NCBI GenBank assembly: GCA_014763785.1
Contig: JACXUS010000002.1
Location: 1-48,337 of the forward strand
Source: Sphingomonadales bacterium
Lineage (GTDB): Bacteria; Pseudomonadota; Alphaproteobacteria; Rhodobacterales; Rhodobacteraceae
Length of the DNA: 48,337 bases
Direction: 5' to 3'
The position numbers and the translations under genes are program-made. This document shows positions 17,877 to 27,700 of this stretch, piece by piece. Position 1 is the first letter of the stretch, and each line of letters begins with the position of its first letter. Under the pieces are notes generated by a model. The model saw only the letters and a list, made by a program, of their open reading frames with translations, had not been told where the DNA came from and did no database searches.

Positions 17877-18536
17877 TCACGGCCCGCCGAGCAACGCCTG
17901 ATGATAGGCGATAGCTTCCTCCAGATCGGGGAAGTAGGTGATCTTGCCATCCTCGAGGACCATGCCCTCGTCACAGAAATCCCGGATCTCTGGCATGTTG
18001 TGACTGACCACGATGGCACTCGAGGATTTCATCCGCTCGGAAAAGACGGCCCGGCTCTTGCGGCGGAATTGCTGATCGCCGACGGCGGTCACCTCGTCAA
18101 CGAGATAGGTGTCGAAATGGATCCCCATTGAGGTGCCGAAGGCCAGCCGCGAGCGCATCCCCGAAGAGTATGTGCGCACCATCTCGTGGAAATGCTTGCC
18201 GATATCGGCGAAATCTTCAACGAAGGCGACGAGTTCGTCTGTATCGACGCCATAGATGCGCGCGACGAATCGCACGTTCTGCGCCCCGGTCAGCTCGGGG
18301 TGAAACGAACCGCCGAACCCGACCGGCCAGGAAATCGTGCCGTCCGAGATCACCCGGCCCGAATCCGGCCGCATCGTGCCGGCGATCAGCTTGAGCAGGG
18401 TGGATTTGCCCGCGCCATTGCGCCCCAGCAGCGCGAGCGAGCGTCCCTGAGGCAGTGCCAGCGTCAGCCGGTCGATAACGGTCTTGCGCGCGCCCTGCAG
18501 CCAGAAGCTCTTGCTCAGATTATCGAGGGCGAGCAC
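17877..18536 (-). CDS. kpsT: Capsular polysaccharide ABC transporter, ATP-binding protein KpsT-like
   Basis: The 219-residue product is the ATPase of an ABC-2 polysaccharide exporter. It has Walker A LLGRNGAGKSTLLKL, a family-typical segment SWPVGFGGSFHPELTGAQNV, signature YSSGMRSRLAFG, Walker B TYLVDEVTAVGD and a switch histidine in IVVSHNMPEI. The size (219) and SSGM signature are those of KpsT-type proteins. Wzt proteins usually carry an extra C-terminal O-antigen-binding domain, which is absent here. That fits capsule export on a lipid anchor. GTG start at 18536, 9 bp after the kpsE stop. The partner permease is the divergent gene at 19887. Confidence 0.93.
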   Translation of the reverse strand: MLALDNLSKSFWLQGARKTVIDRLTLALPQGRSLALLGRNGAGKSTLLKLIAGTMRPDSGRVISDGTISWPVGFGGSFHPELTGAQNVRFVARIYGVDTDELVAFVEDFADIGKHFHEMVRTYSSGMRSRLAFGTSMGIHFDTYLVDEVTAVGDQQFRRKSRAVFSERMKSSSAIVVSHNMPEIRDFCDEGMVLEDGKITYFPDLEEAIAYHQALLGGP

Positions 18537-18545
18537 GGCGCGGCC

Positions 18546-19826
18546 TCAGCGACGATCGCGAATGCTGTAATAGACCAGCGCCATGATTCCCCAAGCGAGC
18601 GTCAGGAACAGCAAGCTCAGCCCGAAGATCGTCCAGCGGCGAGGGTACTCAGCCTCTTGTGCAAGGGTCGGCTCCACGAAGGTCGCCAGATATCGGCTCT
18701 GCCGTTCGGCGCTCGCCCTTGCGCTGTCAAGCGCGACGAGGGCGGCGCGATAGGTCTGCTCCGCGAATTCGCGATCAACCGTCAGGCTCTCGAATTCGGT
18801 CATGAGCCGCGGGTAATCCTCGGTGCCTTCGGAGCGCGTCCCGTCGTTGAGAGTGAAGTTCTCACGCTCCCGAAGGATCCGCTCGCGGATCACCCGAATG
18901 CGCTGATCGGCCTGTAACATCCGCGGATCGTCAGGGCGCGTGGTGTCGCGTAGCATGTCGGAATCGATCAGCGCCTCTGCAAGCTGCTGTTGAAGGTTGT
19001 TGAGAACCCCCATTCGCCCCTGGATATCCGCCTCGGGATCGACGATCTGCGTGCGGGTACGGAAATCCGCCAGCGCCTCGCGCGCGATTTTCAGCCGTTT
19101 CACAGACTCTTCGAGATCGGCCTCAGCATAGCGCGTCGCATCCGATTGCGCCGCATCGGACAGCGCGTTGATCATCGTCTGGCTTTCGGCGACGATCGCA
19201 CTGGCCAGTCGGCGCGCGAAATCTGCGTCATAGGCCAGAACCCTCAGCTCCATCAGACCGGTCTGCTGGTCGTAAGAAATTCTAACGATCCGGGACCAAT
19301 AATCGACAAGATCCTCGATAGAGGCGTCGGGATCGAGGCCGAAGATCTTGTCGGTGGACCAGTTCTGCGCGTAATGCGCGCGCAGGTTCATGTCGGCGTC
19401 GATCCGTTCGACGATTTGCTGACTCTGGATGAACTCGTAGAGAATATCGCTGTCGGACGATCCGCTTATCCCCGCGAACTGGGCCAAACCGCCCATGAAA
19501 TCCGACGCGGAGGCGCCCTCTTCCTTGCGCACCGAGAAGGCTGTCGTCGATGCGTATTGATCCTCGGCGAAGACCCCGAGATAGATCGTTTCGAGCAGCA
19601 GCGGCACCAGAACCACGAGCATGAAGCTAAGAAGCAGCCCCCTGTGACGCGGTTTCCGGCTGGCCTTGGCCGCCGCCGGCAGGACATTGATCACCGTGGG
19701 TCCCGGCCCCGGCGGCCTGCGCCCGGCGGGGGCTCCGGGTGCCGCAGGCTTCGGAGGAATGGGCCCCGGCGTGGGCGCAATCTTTGGATCGTTCACGGCT
19801 TCAATCCTGCCCAGATCGAGTTGCAT
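18546..19826 (-). CDS. kpsE: Capsule export inner-membrane protein KpsE-like (PCP family)
   Basis: The 426-residue product is a polysaccharide co-polymerase of the KpsE/RkpR type. It has a proline-rich cytosolic N-terminus (about 10-55), transmembrane helix 1 (LLLSFMLVVLVPLLLETIYL), a large periplasmic part with long helices likely to form coiled coil (about 200-370) and a C-terminal helix (FGLSLLFLTLAWGIMALVYY). It should couple KpsMT to an outer-membrane exporter. The ATG at 19826 has GAGGAAG eight to nine bases upstream, better than an in-frame TTG at 19850. It starts 60 bp from the divergent kpsM, so the two probably share a regulatory region. Confidence 0.88.
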   Translation of the reverse strand: MQLDLGRIEAVNDPKIAPTPGPIPPKPAAPGAPAGRRPPGPGPTVINVLPAAAKASRKPRHRGLLLSFMLVVLVPLLLETIYLGVFAEDQYASTTAFSVRKEEGASASDFMGGLAQFAGISGSSDSDILYEFIQSQQIVERIDADMNLRAHYAQNWSTDKIFGLDPDASIEDLVDYWSRIVRISYDQQTGLMELRVLAYDADFARRLASAIVAESQTMINALSDAAQSDATRYAEADLEESVKRLKIAREALADFRTRTQIVDPEADIQGRMGVLNNLQQQLAEALIDSDMLRDTTRPDDPRMLQADQRIRVIRERILRERENFTLNDGTRSEGTEDYPRLMTEFESLTVDREFAEQTYRAALVALDSARASAERQSRYLATFVEPTLAQEAEYPRRWTIFGLSLLFLTLAWGIMALVYYSIRDRR

Positions 19827-19886
19827 TCGACAGGCTTCCTCTCTAACCAAGATGGATGCGGATTTCTAGGAGGCAGTGCAGCGGAA

Positions 19887-20714
19887 ATGTCGCGCATCAC
19901 CGGATCTCCGGGCGGACGTCCCTTGGCGCACAGATCTCTGGCGCAACGCACCGCTCAAAGCCTGCGCGCCGTCGGGGCTCTTGTCCTGCGCGAGATGTCG
20001 ACGCGCTATGGCAGTTCCCCCGGTGGATACGTCTGGGCCCTGCTCGAACCGATCGGGGCGATCCTGGTGCTCGCGCTCGGATTCTCTTTGATTGTCAACG
20101 CGCCCGCGCTCGGCAACAGCTTCATCCTGTTTTATGCCACGGGCTTTCTGCCCTTCAATCTCTATCAACAGGTTTCGCTGACCGTGGCCCGCGCGATCGT
20201 CTTTTCTCGTCCATTGCTGTTCTATCCGACCGTGACCTGGTTCGACTCGGTGATAGCCCGTTTTGTTCTGAGCACGCTGACCGGGGTGATGGTCTCCTTT
20301 CTGGTCGCGGCGATGGTCGTCTTGGCGACCCAGGCGCATCCCGTGATCGAGGTCTGGCCGATCGTGCTCGGCATGACTCTGGCGGCCGTGCTCGGGCTCG
20401 GGATCGGACTTTTGAATTGTGCCTTGATGGGGCTCTTTCCAGTCTGGGATGTGGTCTGGTCGGTCATCACGCGGCCGCTTTTCATCGCCTCCGGGATTCT
20501 CTTCATCCTTGAGGACCTGCCGCATGCGATCCAGAGGATTCTCTGGTTCAATCCGTTGATTCATGTGATCGGCATCCTTCGCTCGGGCTTCTACCCGCTC
20601 TACGAGGCGAGCTATGCTTCGGTCACTTTCGTGTTGCTCTGCGCCATGATCCCCGCTGCTCTCGGAATCCTTCTTCTCGACCGGTATCACCGCGACATTC
20701 TTGAGAAAACCTGA
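19887..20714 (+). CDS. kpsM: Capsular polysaccharide ABC transporter, permease KpsM-like
   Basis: The 275-residue product is an ABC-2 type permease. It has the amphipathic N-terminal segment with LRAVGALVLREMSTRYGSSP, typical for KpsM/Wzm, and about six transmembrane helices, for example FSLIVNAPALGNSFILFY, VLSTLTGVMVSFLVAAMVVL and VIEVWPIVLGMTLAAVLGLG. The late segment RILWFNPLIHVIGILRSGFY is also characteristic. It should move the finished polysaccharide across the inner membrane with KpsT. The ATG at 19887 has AGGAGG 13 bases upstream, a long spacing. It is alone on the plus strand, facing away from kpsE, an unusual split of a kpsMT pair. Confidence 0.92.
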   Translation: MSRITGSPGGRPLAHRSLAQRTAQSLRAVGALVLREMSTRYGSSPGGYVWALLEPIGAILVLALGFSLIVNAPALGNSFILFYATGFLPFNLYQQVSLTVARAIVFSRPLLFYPTVTWFDSVIARFVLSTLTGVMVSFLVAAMVVLATQAHPVIEVWPIVLGMTLAAVLGLGIGLLNCALMGLFPVWDVVWSVITRPLFIASGILFILEDLPHAIQRILWFNPLIHVIGILRSGFYPLYEASYASVTFVLLCAMIPAALGILLLDRYHRDILEKT

Positions 20715-20740
20715 CCCGGGAAAGGATCGGTCCCGCGCGC

Positions 20741-23700
20741 TCAATAGACGAGGATATCCGCGGCGAGGCCCGCGGCGCTGGTGACATTCTCAAGCAGGAT
20801 CGAATTGCCGCCCCCGAAATCGAGCAGCAGATCGCCGTCCAGCACAGAGCCATAGGCGGACACCACCTGCGCCGCGCTCAGATCGCCGACCAGTGCGCGT
20901 GACAGGTGCAGGGCATCCACCCCGAGCGTGAAATCAGTGATCACATCGGCCGAACCCAGCGCACCGAAGACGAAGACATCCGCACCCTCGCCGCCGGTGA
21001 TCGTATCCTGACCAAGCTCGCCAGCCTGAGCGGTATCAATGAAACGATCGTTGCCCGCGCCGAGCAGGACCCGGTCGCGCCCATTGCCACCGAAGACAGT
21101 ATCGTTCCCTTCGCCTGCATCTATGAAATCGAAACCGTCGCCACCATAGATCTGATCATTACCGAGCCGCGCGCGGATCACATCGTTTCCCGCCTCACCG
21201 TAGAAGACGTCATCGCCGTTGCCGCCCTCGATCGTATCTTCGCCATTGCCACCGAAGACGGTGTCTCGCCCCTCTGGCCCGCCCTGGCTATTGTCGTTGA
21301 ACAGGTCATTGCCATTGCCAAGATAGACCAAATCGCGGCCGTCGTCGGCAAAGACCGTATCGTTGCCGTCACCCGCATAGATCGCATCGGCGCCCGTGCC
21401 GCCGGTGATCAGATCGTTGCCAAGCCGGCCGAAGATCACATCGTTTCCCGCCTCGCCGTGGAAGACGTCATCGCCGTTGCCACCCTCGATCCTATCGGAG
21501 CCGTCACCCCCATAGACGGTGTCGCGACCAAAATCGCCGCCCTGACCATTGTCGTTGAACAGGTCGTTTCCGGCGCCGAGATAGATCAGATCGCGTCCGT
21601 TGCCACCATAGACCGTATCGTTGTCCGCCCCGGCGTAGATCGTGTCGAACCCGTCCCCGCCATAGAGCTTGTCCGATCCGTCGCCGCCGTCGATCACGTC
21701 GTTCCCAAGCCGGCCGTTGATGACGTCATTGCCCGACTCCCCCCAAAAGGCGTCATCGCCGTTGCCGCCTTCGATCGTGTCGTTGCCAGAGCCCCCGTAA
21801 ACGGTGTCGCGGCCATAGTCGCCGCCCTGCGCGTTGTCGTTGAAGAGATCGTCGCCGAGCCCGAGAAATACCAGATCCCGGCCATTACCGCCAAAAACGG
21901 TGTCGTTACCCGCTTCACCATAGATCGTGTCGAACCCGTCCCCGCCATAGAGCGCATCCGCGCCGTCACCGCCATCGAGCAGGTCGTTGCCACCGAGACC
22001 GAAGAGCTGATCGCGGCCGCCGCGGCCGCTGAGCTGGTTATCCGCGCCACTGCCGATAATCGTGTCGTCATATAGGCTCGTGCCCAGAACATGCAGCGTG
22101 TCGCTCAAACTGCGCGTGAAGCTTTCGCCATAGCAGGAGCCGGTAATCTCTTGCAGGCTCAGATCGACCGAGACCCCGCCGTCGAGGCCCTCGATCGCCA
22201 GGTCGATCCGCCCTTGGAAGTCGGTCTTGAGCTGGGCGTCAATGCTCGGCGGGTTGAGCACGATGTGCCAGGCATTGCTGACCTGATCGAACCGGAGCGC
22301 CCCCGGGTCGAGCGCGCCGCCGGTATCGGAGTAGACCCGCAGATCCTCGGTATCGTAGACAATCCGCATCCCGTAGCTCGTCGCCGTCACCGACAGAAAC
22401 GCCATCGAATAGATGGTACCCCATTCCGACAGATCGAGGCGATCCTGAGCGATATTGAAGTCGCGGATCACGTCGATCTTGCCATCCTTGGCCAAGACGA
22501 ACGTATCTGAGCCTGCCCCCCCATAAAGCGTGTCGGAGCCGCCGCCGTCATAGAGGATATCGTCGCCCGCATAACCATAGAGCTCGTCATTGCCCGCGCC
22601 GCCCCATAGCAGATCAACGCGCGCATCGCCCGCCAGCATCCCGCCGGACGCGCTCGCCATGCGGATTGGCACCTGATCTCCGGGATCGTAGCGCAGGTGG
22701 GTCAGGCCGACCTCGCTCGAACTGGTGGCGAAAATGTCGAGCACGCCGTCGGCCCCGGTCGCGGCCAGCGCACTGACATTGTCAAGCGCCATACCCGCTG
22801 TGTCGGCGATGGACTTCAAATGCAGAAGCCGCCCGTTGGGCAACAGCATGAACAGGCTCAAACCATCGTCAGCGCCTGCTGCGACCACATAGGCACGATC
22901 GTCAAGCGTTGTGACGCTAAGCGCCGAGCCACCCTGAAACCGCGTACTAAGATCGTCGTTCACCTGATCGCGCACCCGCAGTCCGCCATCGCTGCCGACC
23001 TCGACCACTGAAATCGAGCTGGTGCCCGTCGCCGTGATCAGCGCAAAGGTCTTTCCGGCGAGGCTGACTGCCTCGATTCGATAGAGGCGGTTCACCGCGA
23101 GCCCTTCGCTGATGCCCGCGGTATCCGCGAGAGTGGTCGAACCATCCGCGTGCACCGCGAGGCTCGTCATCGTGTTGCCATACATCGAAAGGGCAAGCAG
23201 ATAGGTCTTGCCGCCCACCGAGACCGACGTCATGTCGCTCAGGAAACTGGTCTGACCGATCACTGAAAGATCGGTGAAATTCGTCCCGCTGAGCGAACCG
23301 ACCGAATTCACGGTATAACCGATGACCAGACCGCTGCCATTTGTCGTAGCATAAACAGCGGTCCTGCCCGAAGCGAGCGTCACCGCCTCAAAACTGCTGA
23401 CCGAGGTGAGACCGACCGGCAGCGTCCCCGAAAGCGAGATCGCTCCGTCGTCGCCAATCGCATAGGCGGTCACCTGGCTGTTGGCAGCCCCGTAATAGAA
23501 CAGCATCTGGGTGCCATTCAGCGCGCCGATCTCAAGCTGATATTGCGCCCCGGTGCTACTCCAGGACGTGCTATATTCATAGTCGAGCGTCGCATAGCCC
23601 GCGTTCGGCGCCCAGACGAGAAGCCCTCCACCCGAACCCGTCGCGGAATAGACCCGCATCGCACTTCCAGATCCCGTGACCTGTAACGCGCGAATATCCC

Positions 23701-23755
23701 AAACCAGGGAATCATACGGTGCATAGCCCGTGCCGATATGTACCAGATCCACCAT
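20741..23755 (-). CDS. RTX calcium-binding protein with N-terminal beta-propeller-like domain
   Basis: The 1004-residue product begins with about 370 residues of repeated blades of roughly 45-50 residues (for example RTAVYATTNGSGLVIGY, KTYLLALSMYGNTMTSLAV, RAYVVAAGADDGLSLFMLL), which resembles a beta-propeller. A first RTX block (GGAGNDELYGYAGDD...) ends in IDVIRDFNIAQDRLDLSEW. A spacer domain follows, then a large RTX array with 86-residue super-repeats and a C-terminal domain like that of the plus-strand RTX protein (ADVITDFTLGVDALHLS). There is no signal peptide, as expected for type I secretion. I used the ATG at 23755 with a GGAG-rich upstream; an in-frame alternative at 23818 adds 21 residues. 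It converges on kpsM (26-bp gap). Confidence 0.85.
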   Translation of the reverse strand: MVDLVHIGTGYAPYDSLVWDIRALQVTGSGSAMRVYSATGSGGGLLVWAPNAGYATLDYEYSTSWSSTGAQYQLEIGALNGTQMLFYYGAANSQVTAYAIGDDGAISLSGTLPVGLTSVSSFEAVTLASGRTAVYATTNGSGLVIGYTVNSVGSLSGTNFTDLSVIGQTSFLSDMTSVSVGGKTYLLALSMYGNTMTSLAVHADGSTTLADTAGISEGLAVNRLYRIEAVSLAGKTFALITATGTSSISVVEVGSDGGLRVRDQVNDDLSTRFQGGSALSVTTLDDRAYVVAAGADDGLSLFMLLPNGRLLHLKSIADTAGMALDNVSALAATGADGVLDIFATSSSEVGLTHLRYDPGDQVPIRMASASGGMLAGDARVDLLWGGAGNDELYGYAGDDILYDGGGSDTLYGGAGSDTFVLAKDGKIDVIRDFNIAQDRLDLSEWGTIYSMAFLSVTATSYGMRIVYDTEDLRVYSDTGGALDPGALRFDQVSNAWHIVLNPPSIDAQLKTDFQGRIDLAIEGLDGGVSVDLSLQEITGSCYGESFTRSLSDTLHVLGTSLYDDTIIGSGADNQLSGRGGRDQLFGLGGNDLLDGGDGADALYGGDGFDTIYGEAGNDTVFGGNGRDLVFLGLGDDLFNDNAQGGDYGRDTVYGGSGNDTIEGGNGDDAFWGESGNDVINGRLGNDVIDGGDGSDKLYGGDGFDTIYAGADNDTVYGGNGRDLIYLGAGNDLFNDNGQGGDFGRDTVYGGDGSDRIEGGNGDDVFHGEAGNDVIFGRLGNDLITGGTGADAIYAGDGNDTVFADDGRDLVYLGNGNDLFNDNSQGGPEGRDTVFGGNGEDTIEGGNGDDVFYGEAGNDVIRARLGNDQIYGGDGFDFIDAGEGNDTVFGGNGRDRVLLGAGNDRFIDTAQAGELGQDTITGGEGADVFVFGALGSADVITDFTLGVDALHLSRALVGDLSAAQVVSAYGSVLDGDLLLDFGGGNSILLENVTSAAGLAADILVY
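20980..21883 (-). repeat. Tandem RTX super-repeats, second gene
   Basis: Reading on the minus strand, units start at 21883 (95 codons), 21598 (86), 21340 (86) and 21082 (terminal, partial). Each begins G-R-D-L/R-V/I and has the same layout as the units in the RTX gene at 9888-12482. DNA similarity to that gene is high but far from identical, so the duplication is old or has diverged under selection. Confidence 0.8.
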
Positions 23756-23893
23756 GGTCGCCCCCGCTCCATTGCGGGACGACAATCGGAGACGAATGCC
23801 GAACGAGTCGGGATGCAATCTGGGCGAAACTGCGGATCTTCGCTAAAATCGGAGAATCTAAAACCTGAAGGATACCGGGCGCGGGCGCCGGCT

Positions 23894-24619
23894 CTATTCA
23901 AAACAGCTGGCCCGGCCATCGCGGGCGATGGTCTGGGCGCCGTCCTCGATCTGACGCGCGCGGCGCTGCACGAAGGCCGAGGGTTTCGCCGCCGAGCGCC
24001 CCTTGGGATCGGGCAGCACGGCAGCCAGAAGCGCCGCCTGCCGCGTGCTGAGCTTGTCGGGTGTGGTCCGGAAATACCGGAAGGCCGCAGCATTGACGCC
24101 GAACACACCCTCGTCGAATTCGGCGACATTCAGATAGACCTCGAGGATGCGGCGCTTGGTCCAGACCGCCTCGACCGCTGGCGTCAGCACCGCCTCCATC
24201 GCCTTGCGCGGCCAGCTGCGCCCCTGCCACAGGAAGACGTTCTTCACCACCTGCTGGCTGATCGTCGAGGCGCCGCGGCCCGCGCCTTCATCGAGCGCCT
24301 GCCGGATCGCGGCCATGTCAAAGCCCCAGTGCTGGCAGAAATTGGCATCCTCGGCCGCCACGACCGCGCGCGCCATCACCGGGGCCATATCCTCGATCGC
24401 GGTCCATTGCCGATCGACCCCGCCCAGACGGCGGCTCTCGGACCAGATCGTCCAGGTGATCGGCGGATTGATGATCGTATAGAGCACGACGAGCGCCAGC
24501 ACCGCCGCGATCAGCCCAAGCCCCAGCCGCGCCACAAGCCGCAGAACCCGCGCGCGGGGGGGCTGGCGCCTGCGTTTGGCCTTGGCCACCGCCCGGGAGA
24601 CTTTCGCGTTCTTAACCAT
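23894..24619 (-). CDS. mtgA: Monofunctional biosynthetic peptidoglycan transglycosylase
   Basis: MtgA polymerises lipid II into glycan strands at the outer face of the inner membrane. The 241-residue product has a basic N-terminus, one membrane anchor (about residues 30-50, LGLIAAVLALVVLYTII) and the GT51 motifs: EDANFCQHWGFD with catalytic E90, GASTISQQVVKNVFLW, RKAMEA and KRRILEVYLNVAEF. Length is normal (about 230-245). ATG at 24619 chosen; a GTG at 24634 would add five residues. It lies 138 bp beyond the RTX start and marks the return to housekeeping genes. Confidence 0.95.
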   Translation of the reverse strand: MVKNAKVSRAVAKAKRRRQPPRARVLRLVARLGLGLIAAVLALVVLYTIINPPITWTIWSESRRLGGVDRQWTAIEDMAPVMARAVVAAEDANFCQHWGFDMAAIRQALDEGAGRGASTISQQVVKNVFLWQGRSWPRKAMEAVLTPAVEAVWTKRRILEVYLNVAEFDEGVFGVNAAAFRYFRTTPDKLSTRQAALLAAVLPDPKGRSAAKPSAFVQRRARQIEDGAQTIARDGRASCFE

Positions 24620-24667
24620 GGGCCCAAAAACCACGCTGGCGGGGGCAGGGTCAAGCCGCGCAATGCA

Positions 24668-24694
24668 ACGGGCGGGACCATCGGCCCCGCCCGT
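24668..24694 (-). terminator. Hairpin downstream of gltB
   Basis: A perfect 9-bp GC stem (ACGGGCGGG and CCCGCCCGT, 24668-24676 and 24686-24694) lies 22 bp past the gltB stop. The T-rich tail is weak on the minus strand, so termination may be incomplete. Confidence 0.5.
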
Positions 24695-24715
24695 CCTGTT
24701 TCGCCGTCCGGCCCG

Positions 24716-27700
24716 TTACTCGGCGGGCATTGCCGCGGGTTCGTCGCTCAGCGGATAGGCCAGATGCACGAGCATCTCCTTGGGGCAGACCTGCAGGAAG
24801 TTGGCGCGCTCGGCCTCCCAGTTCTGCAGGATCTCGGTCGCCTTGCGCGAGCTGGTCTCGCGGGCGTGGCGTTCGACCAGACCCTTGAGCTGGGCTTCCC
24901 AATGCGGATGGCTGACCGCACAGGTCACGAGGCTTTCGAGGTTCATGTAATCCTCGGCCAGCCCGTCCGGGTCATAAAGATAGGCCATGCCCCCGGTCAT
25001 GCCCGCACCGAAGTTCGCGCCGATCCGGCCAAGGATCACCGCAACACCGCCGGTCATGTATTCGCAGCCGTTCGAGCCACAGCCCTCGACCACCACCTTG
25101 GCGCCCGAGTTGCGCACCGCGAAGCGCTCGCCCGCGCGGCCCGCCGCGAACAGATACCCATCGGTCGCCCCGTACAGCACGGTGTTGCCGATGATCGTGT
25201 TCTCGCTGGCCACCAGCGGCGAGGCCATCGGCGGACGCACCACGATGGTGCCGCCCGACAGACCCTTGCCAACATAGTCATTGGCATCGCCCGAGACCTC
25301 GATCTTGAGCCCCGGCGCCGCGAAAGCGCCAAGCGACTGACCGCAGGACCCCGTCAGCTTCACCGTCAGATGGTCGGACTGCAAAGCGTTGCGCATCCCG
25401 AAATTCTTGACGATATGGCTCGAGGCGCGGGTGCCGATGGTGCGCAGAGTGTTACGCACCGCATAGCTCAGCTGCATCTTCTCGCCGTCCTCGAAGAAGC
25501 GGTGGCCGTCCTTGATGATCTCGGCATCGAGCGTATCGGGCACATAGTTGCGCGGCTTTGACCGATCATAGACGATCTTGTCCCAGCCATCGACGGTGAT
25601 CAGCAGCGGGTTCAGGTCCAGATCATCGAGATGCGCCGAGCCACGGCTTACCTGCGTCAGCAGATCGGCCCGGCCGATGATCTCGTCCAGCGACCGCGCG
25701 CCGATCGAGGCCAGAATTTCGCGCACCTCCTGGGCGTAGAAGGTGATCAGGTTGACCACCTTGTCGGCCGAGCCGGTGAACTTGGCGCGCAGCGCGGGGT
25801 CTTGGGTGCAGACGCCCACCGGGCAGGTGTTCGACTGGCACTGACGCACCATGATGCAGCCCATCGCGATCAGCGCGGCGGTGCCGATGCCGTATTCCTC
25901 GGCCCCCATCATCGCCGCCATGACGATATCGCGCCCGGTCCGCAGACCGCCATCGGTGCGCAGCGTCACCCGCTCGCGCAGGTTGTTCATCGCCAGCACC
26001 TGATGCGCCTCGGTCAGGCCCATTTCCCACGGCAGACCCGCATGTTTGATCGAGGTGGCGGGCGAAGCCCCGGTGCCGCCATTGTGCCCCGAGATCAGGA
26101 TGATATCGGCTTTCGCCTTGGCCACCCCGGCCGCGATCGTGCCCACGCCCGAGCTGGCCACCAGCTTCACCGTGACCTTGGCGCGCGGGTTGATCTGTTT
26201 CAGGTCATAGATCAGCTGCGCGAGGTCCTCGATCGAATAGATATCGTGGTGCGGCGGCGGGCTGATCAGCGTCACCCCCTTGGTCGCATGGCGCAGCCGC
26301 GCGATCAGCTCGGTGACCTTCATGCCGGGCAGCTGGCCGCCTTCGCCGGGCTTGGCGCCTTGGGCCACCTTGATTTCCAGCTCTTCGCAGTGGTTCAGAT
26401 ATTCGGCAGTCACACCGAAGCGCCCCGAGGCCACCTGCTTGATCTTGGCGCTGGGGTTGTCGCCATTCGGTTCCGGCACGAAATGCGCCGGGTCCTCGCC
26501 GCCCTCACCGCTGTCCGACTTCGCGCCGATCCGGTTCATCGCCACGTTCAGAAGCTTGTGCGCCTCGGGCGAGAGCGCGCCGAGCGACATGCCGGGCGTG
26601 ACGAAGCGCTTGCGGATCGAGGTGATCGATTCCACCTCTTCGATCGGCACCGGCTTGCCCAGCGTCTTGATATCCAGCAGGTCGCGGATATGGATCGGCG
26701 GGTTCGACCGCATCATGGCCGAATATTGCTTCCACAGATCATAGCTGGCGCGGTCGCAGGCCGATTGCAGCATGTGCATCGTCTGCGCTTCCCAGGCGTG
26801 TTTCTCGCCGGTGCGGCGCGCCTTGTAGAAGCCGCCGATCGGCAGAACGTCCTGACCGCCGAGCCAGCCTTTCCTGTGCAGCTCCTCCAGCTTGTGCTGG
26901 ATGCCGTGCAGACCGATGCCGGAGATGCGCGAATGCATCCCGGGGAAATATTCCGCAACCATCGCGCGGCTCAGGCCGACCGCTTCGAAGTTCAGACCGC
27001 CGCGATAGGACGAGATGATGGAAATCCCCATCTTCGACATGATCTTCAGCAGCCCCGCGTCGATCGCATCGCGATAGCGGCGCATGTTGTCGATCAGCGA
27101 CCCTTCCAGCAGGCCGCGCTCGATCCGGTCGGCGATGCTGTCCTGCGCCAGATAGGGGTTCACCGTCGTCGCACCCGAGCCGATCAGCACCGCGAAGTAA
27201 TGGCTGTCGATGCACTCGGCCGCGCGCACGTTGATCGAGGTGAAGGTCCGCAGACCCTTCTTGGTCAGCCACGAATGCACCGCGCTGGTGGCCAGAATCA
27301 TCGGCATCGCGACCTTTTCGGGCGACTGATGTTCATCCGTCAGCACCAGATGCGCGGCCCCCGAGCGCACGGCATCCTCGGCCTCGGCGCGAATGCGTTC
27401 GAGCCCGTCGCGCAGCGCCTCGGGGCCGCCATCGACCGCAAAGGTGCAGTCGATCACCGTCACCGCCTGACCGAACTGCTTCATCATCTCGGCGAATTCG
27501 GCGTTGGCGATGAAGGGGCTTTCCAGAACGAGGATCTCGGTCTGGCTGCTGTCCTCGTCCAGCACGTTCTTGAGGTTGCCGAACCGCGTTTTCAGCGACA
27601 TCACCCGGCTTTCGCGCAGGCTGTCGATCGGCGGGTTGGTGACCTGGCTGAAGTTTTGGCGGAAGAAGTGGCTCAGCGGGCGGTACTGCTTGGACAGAAC

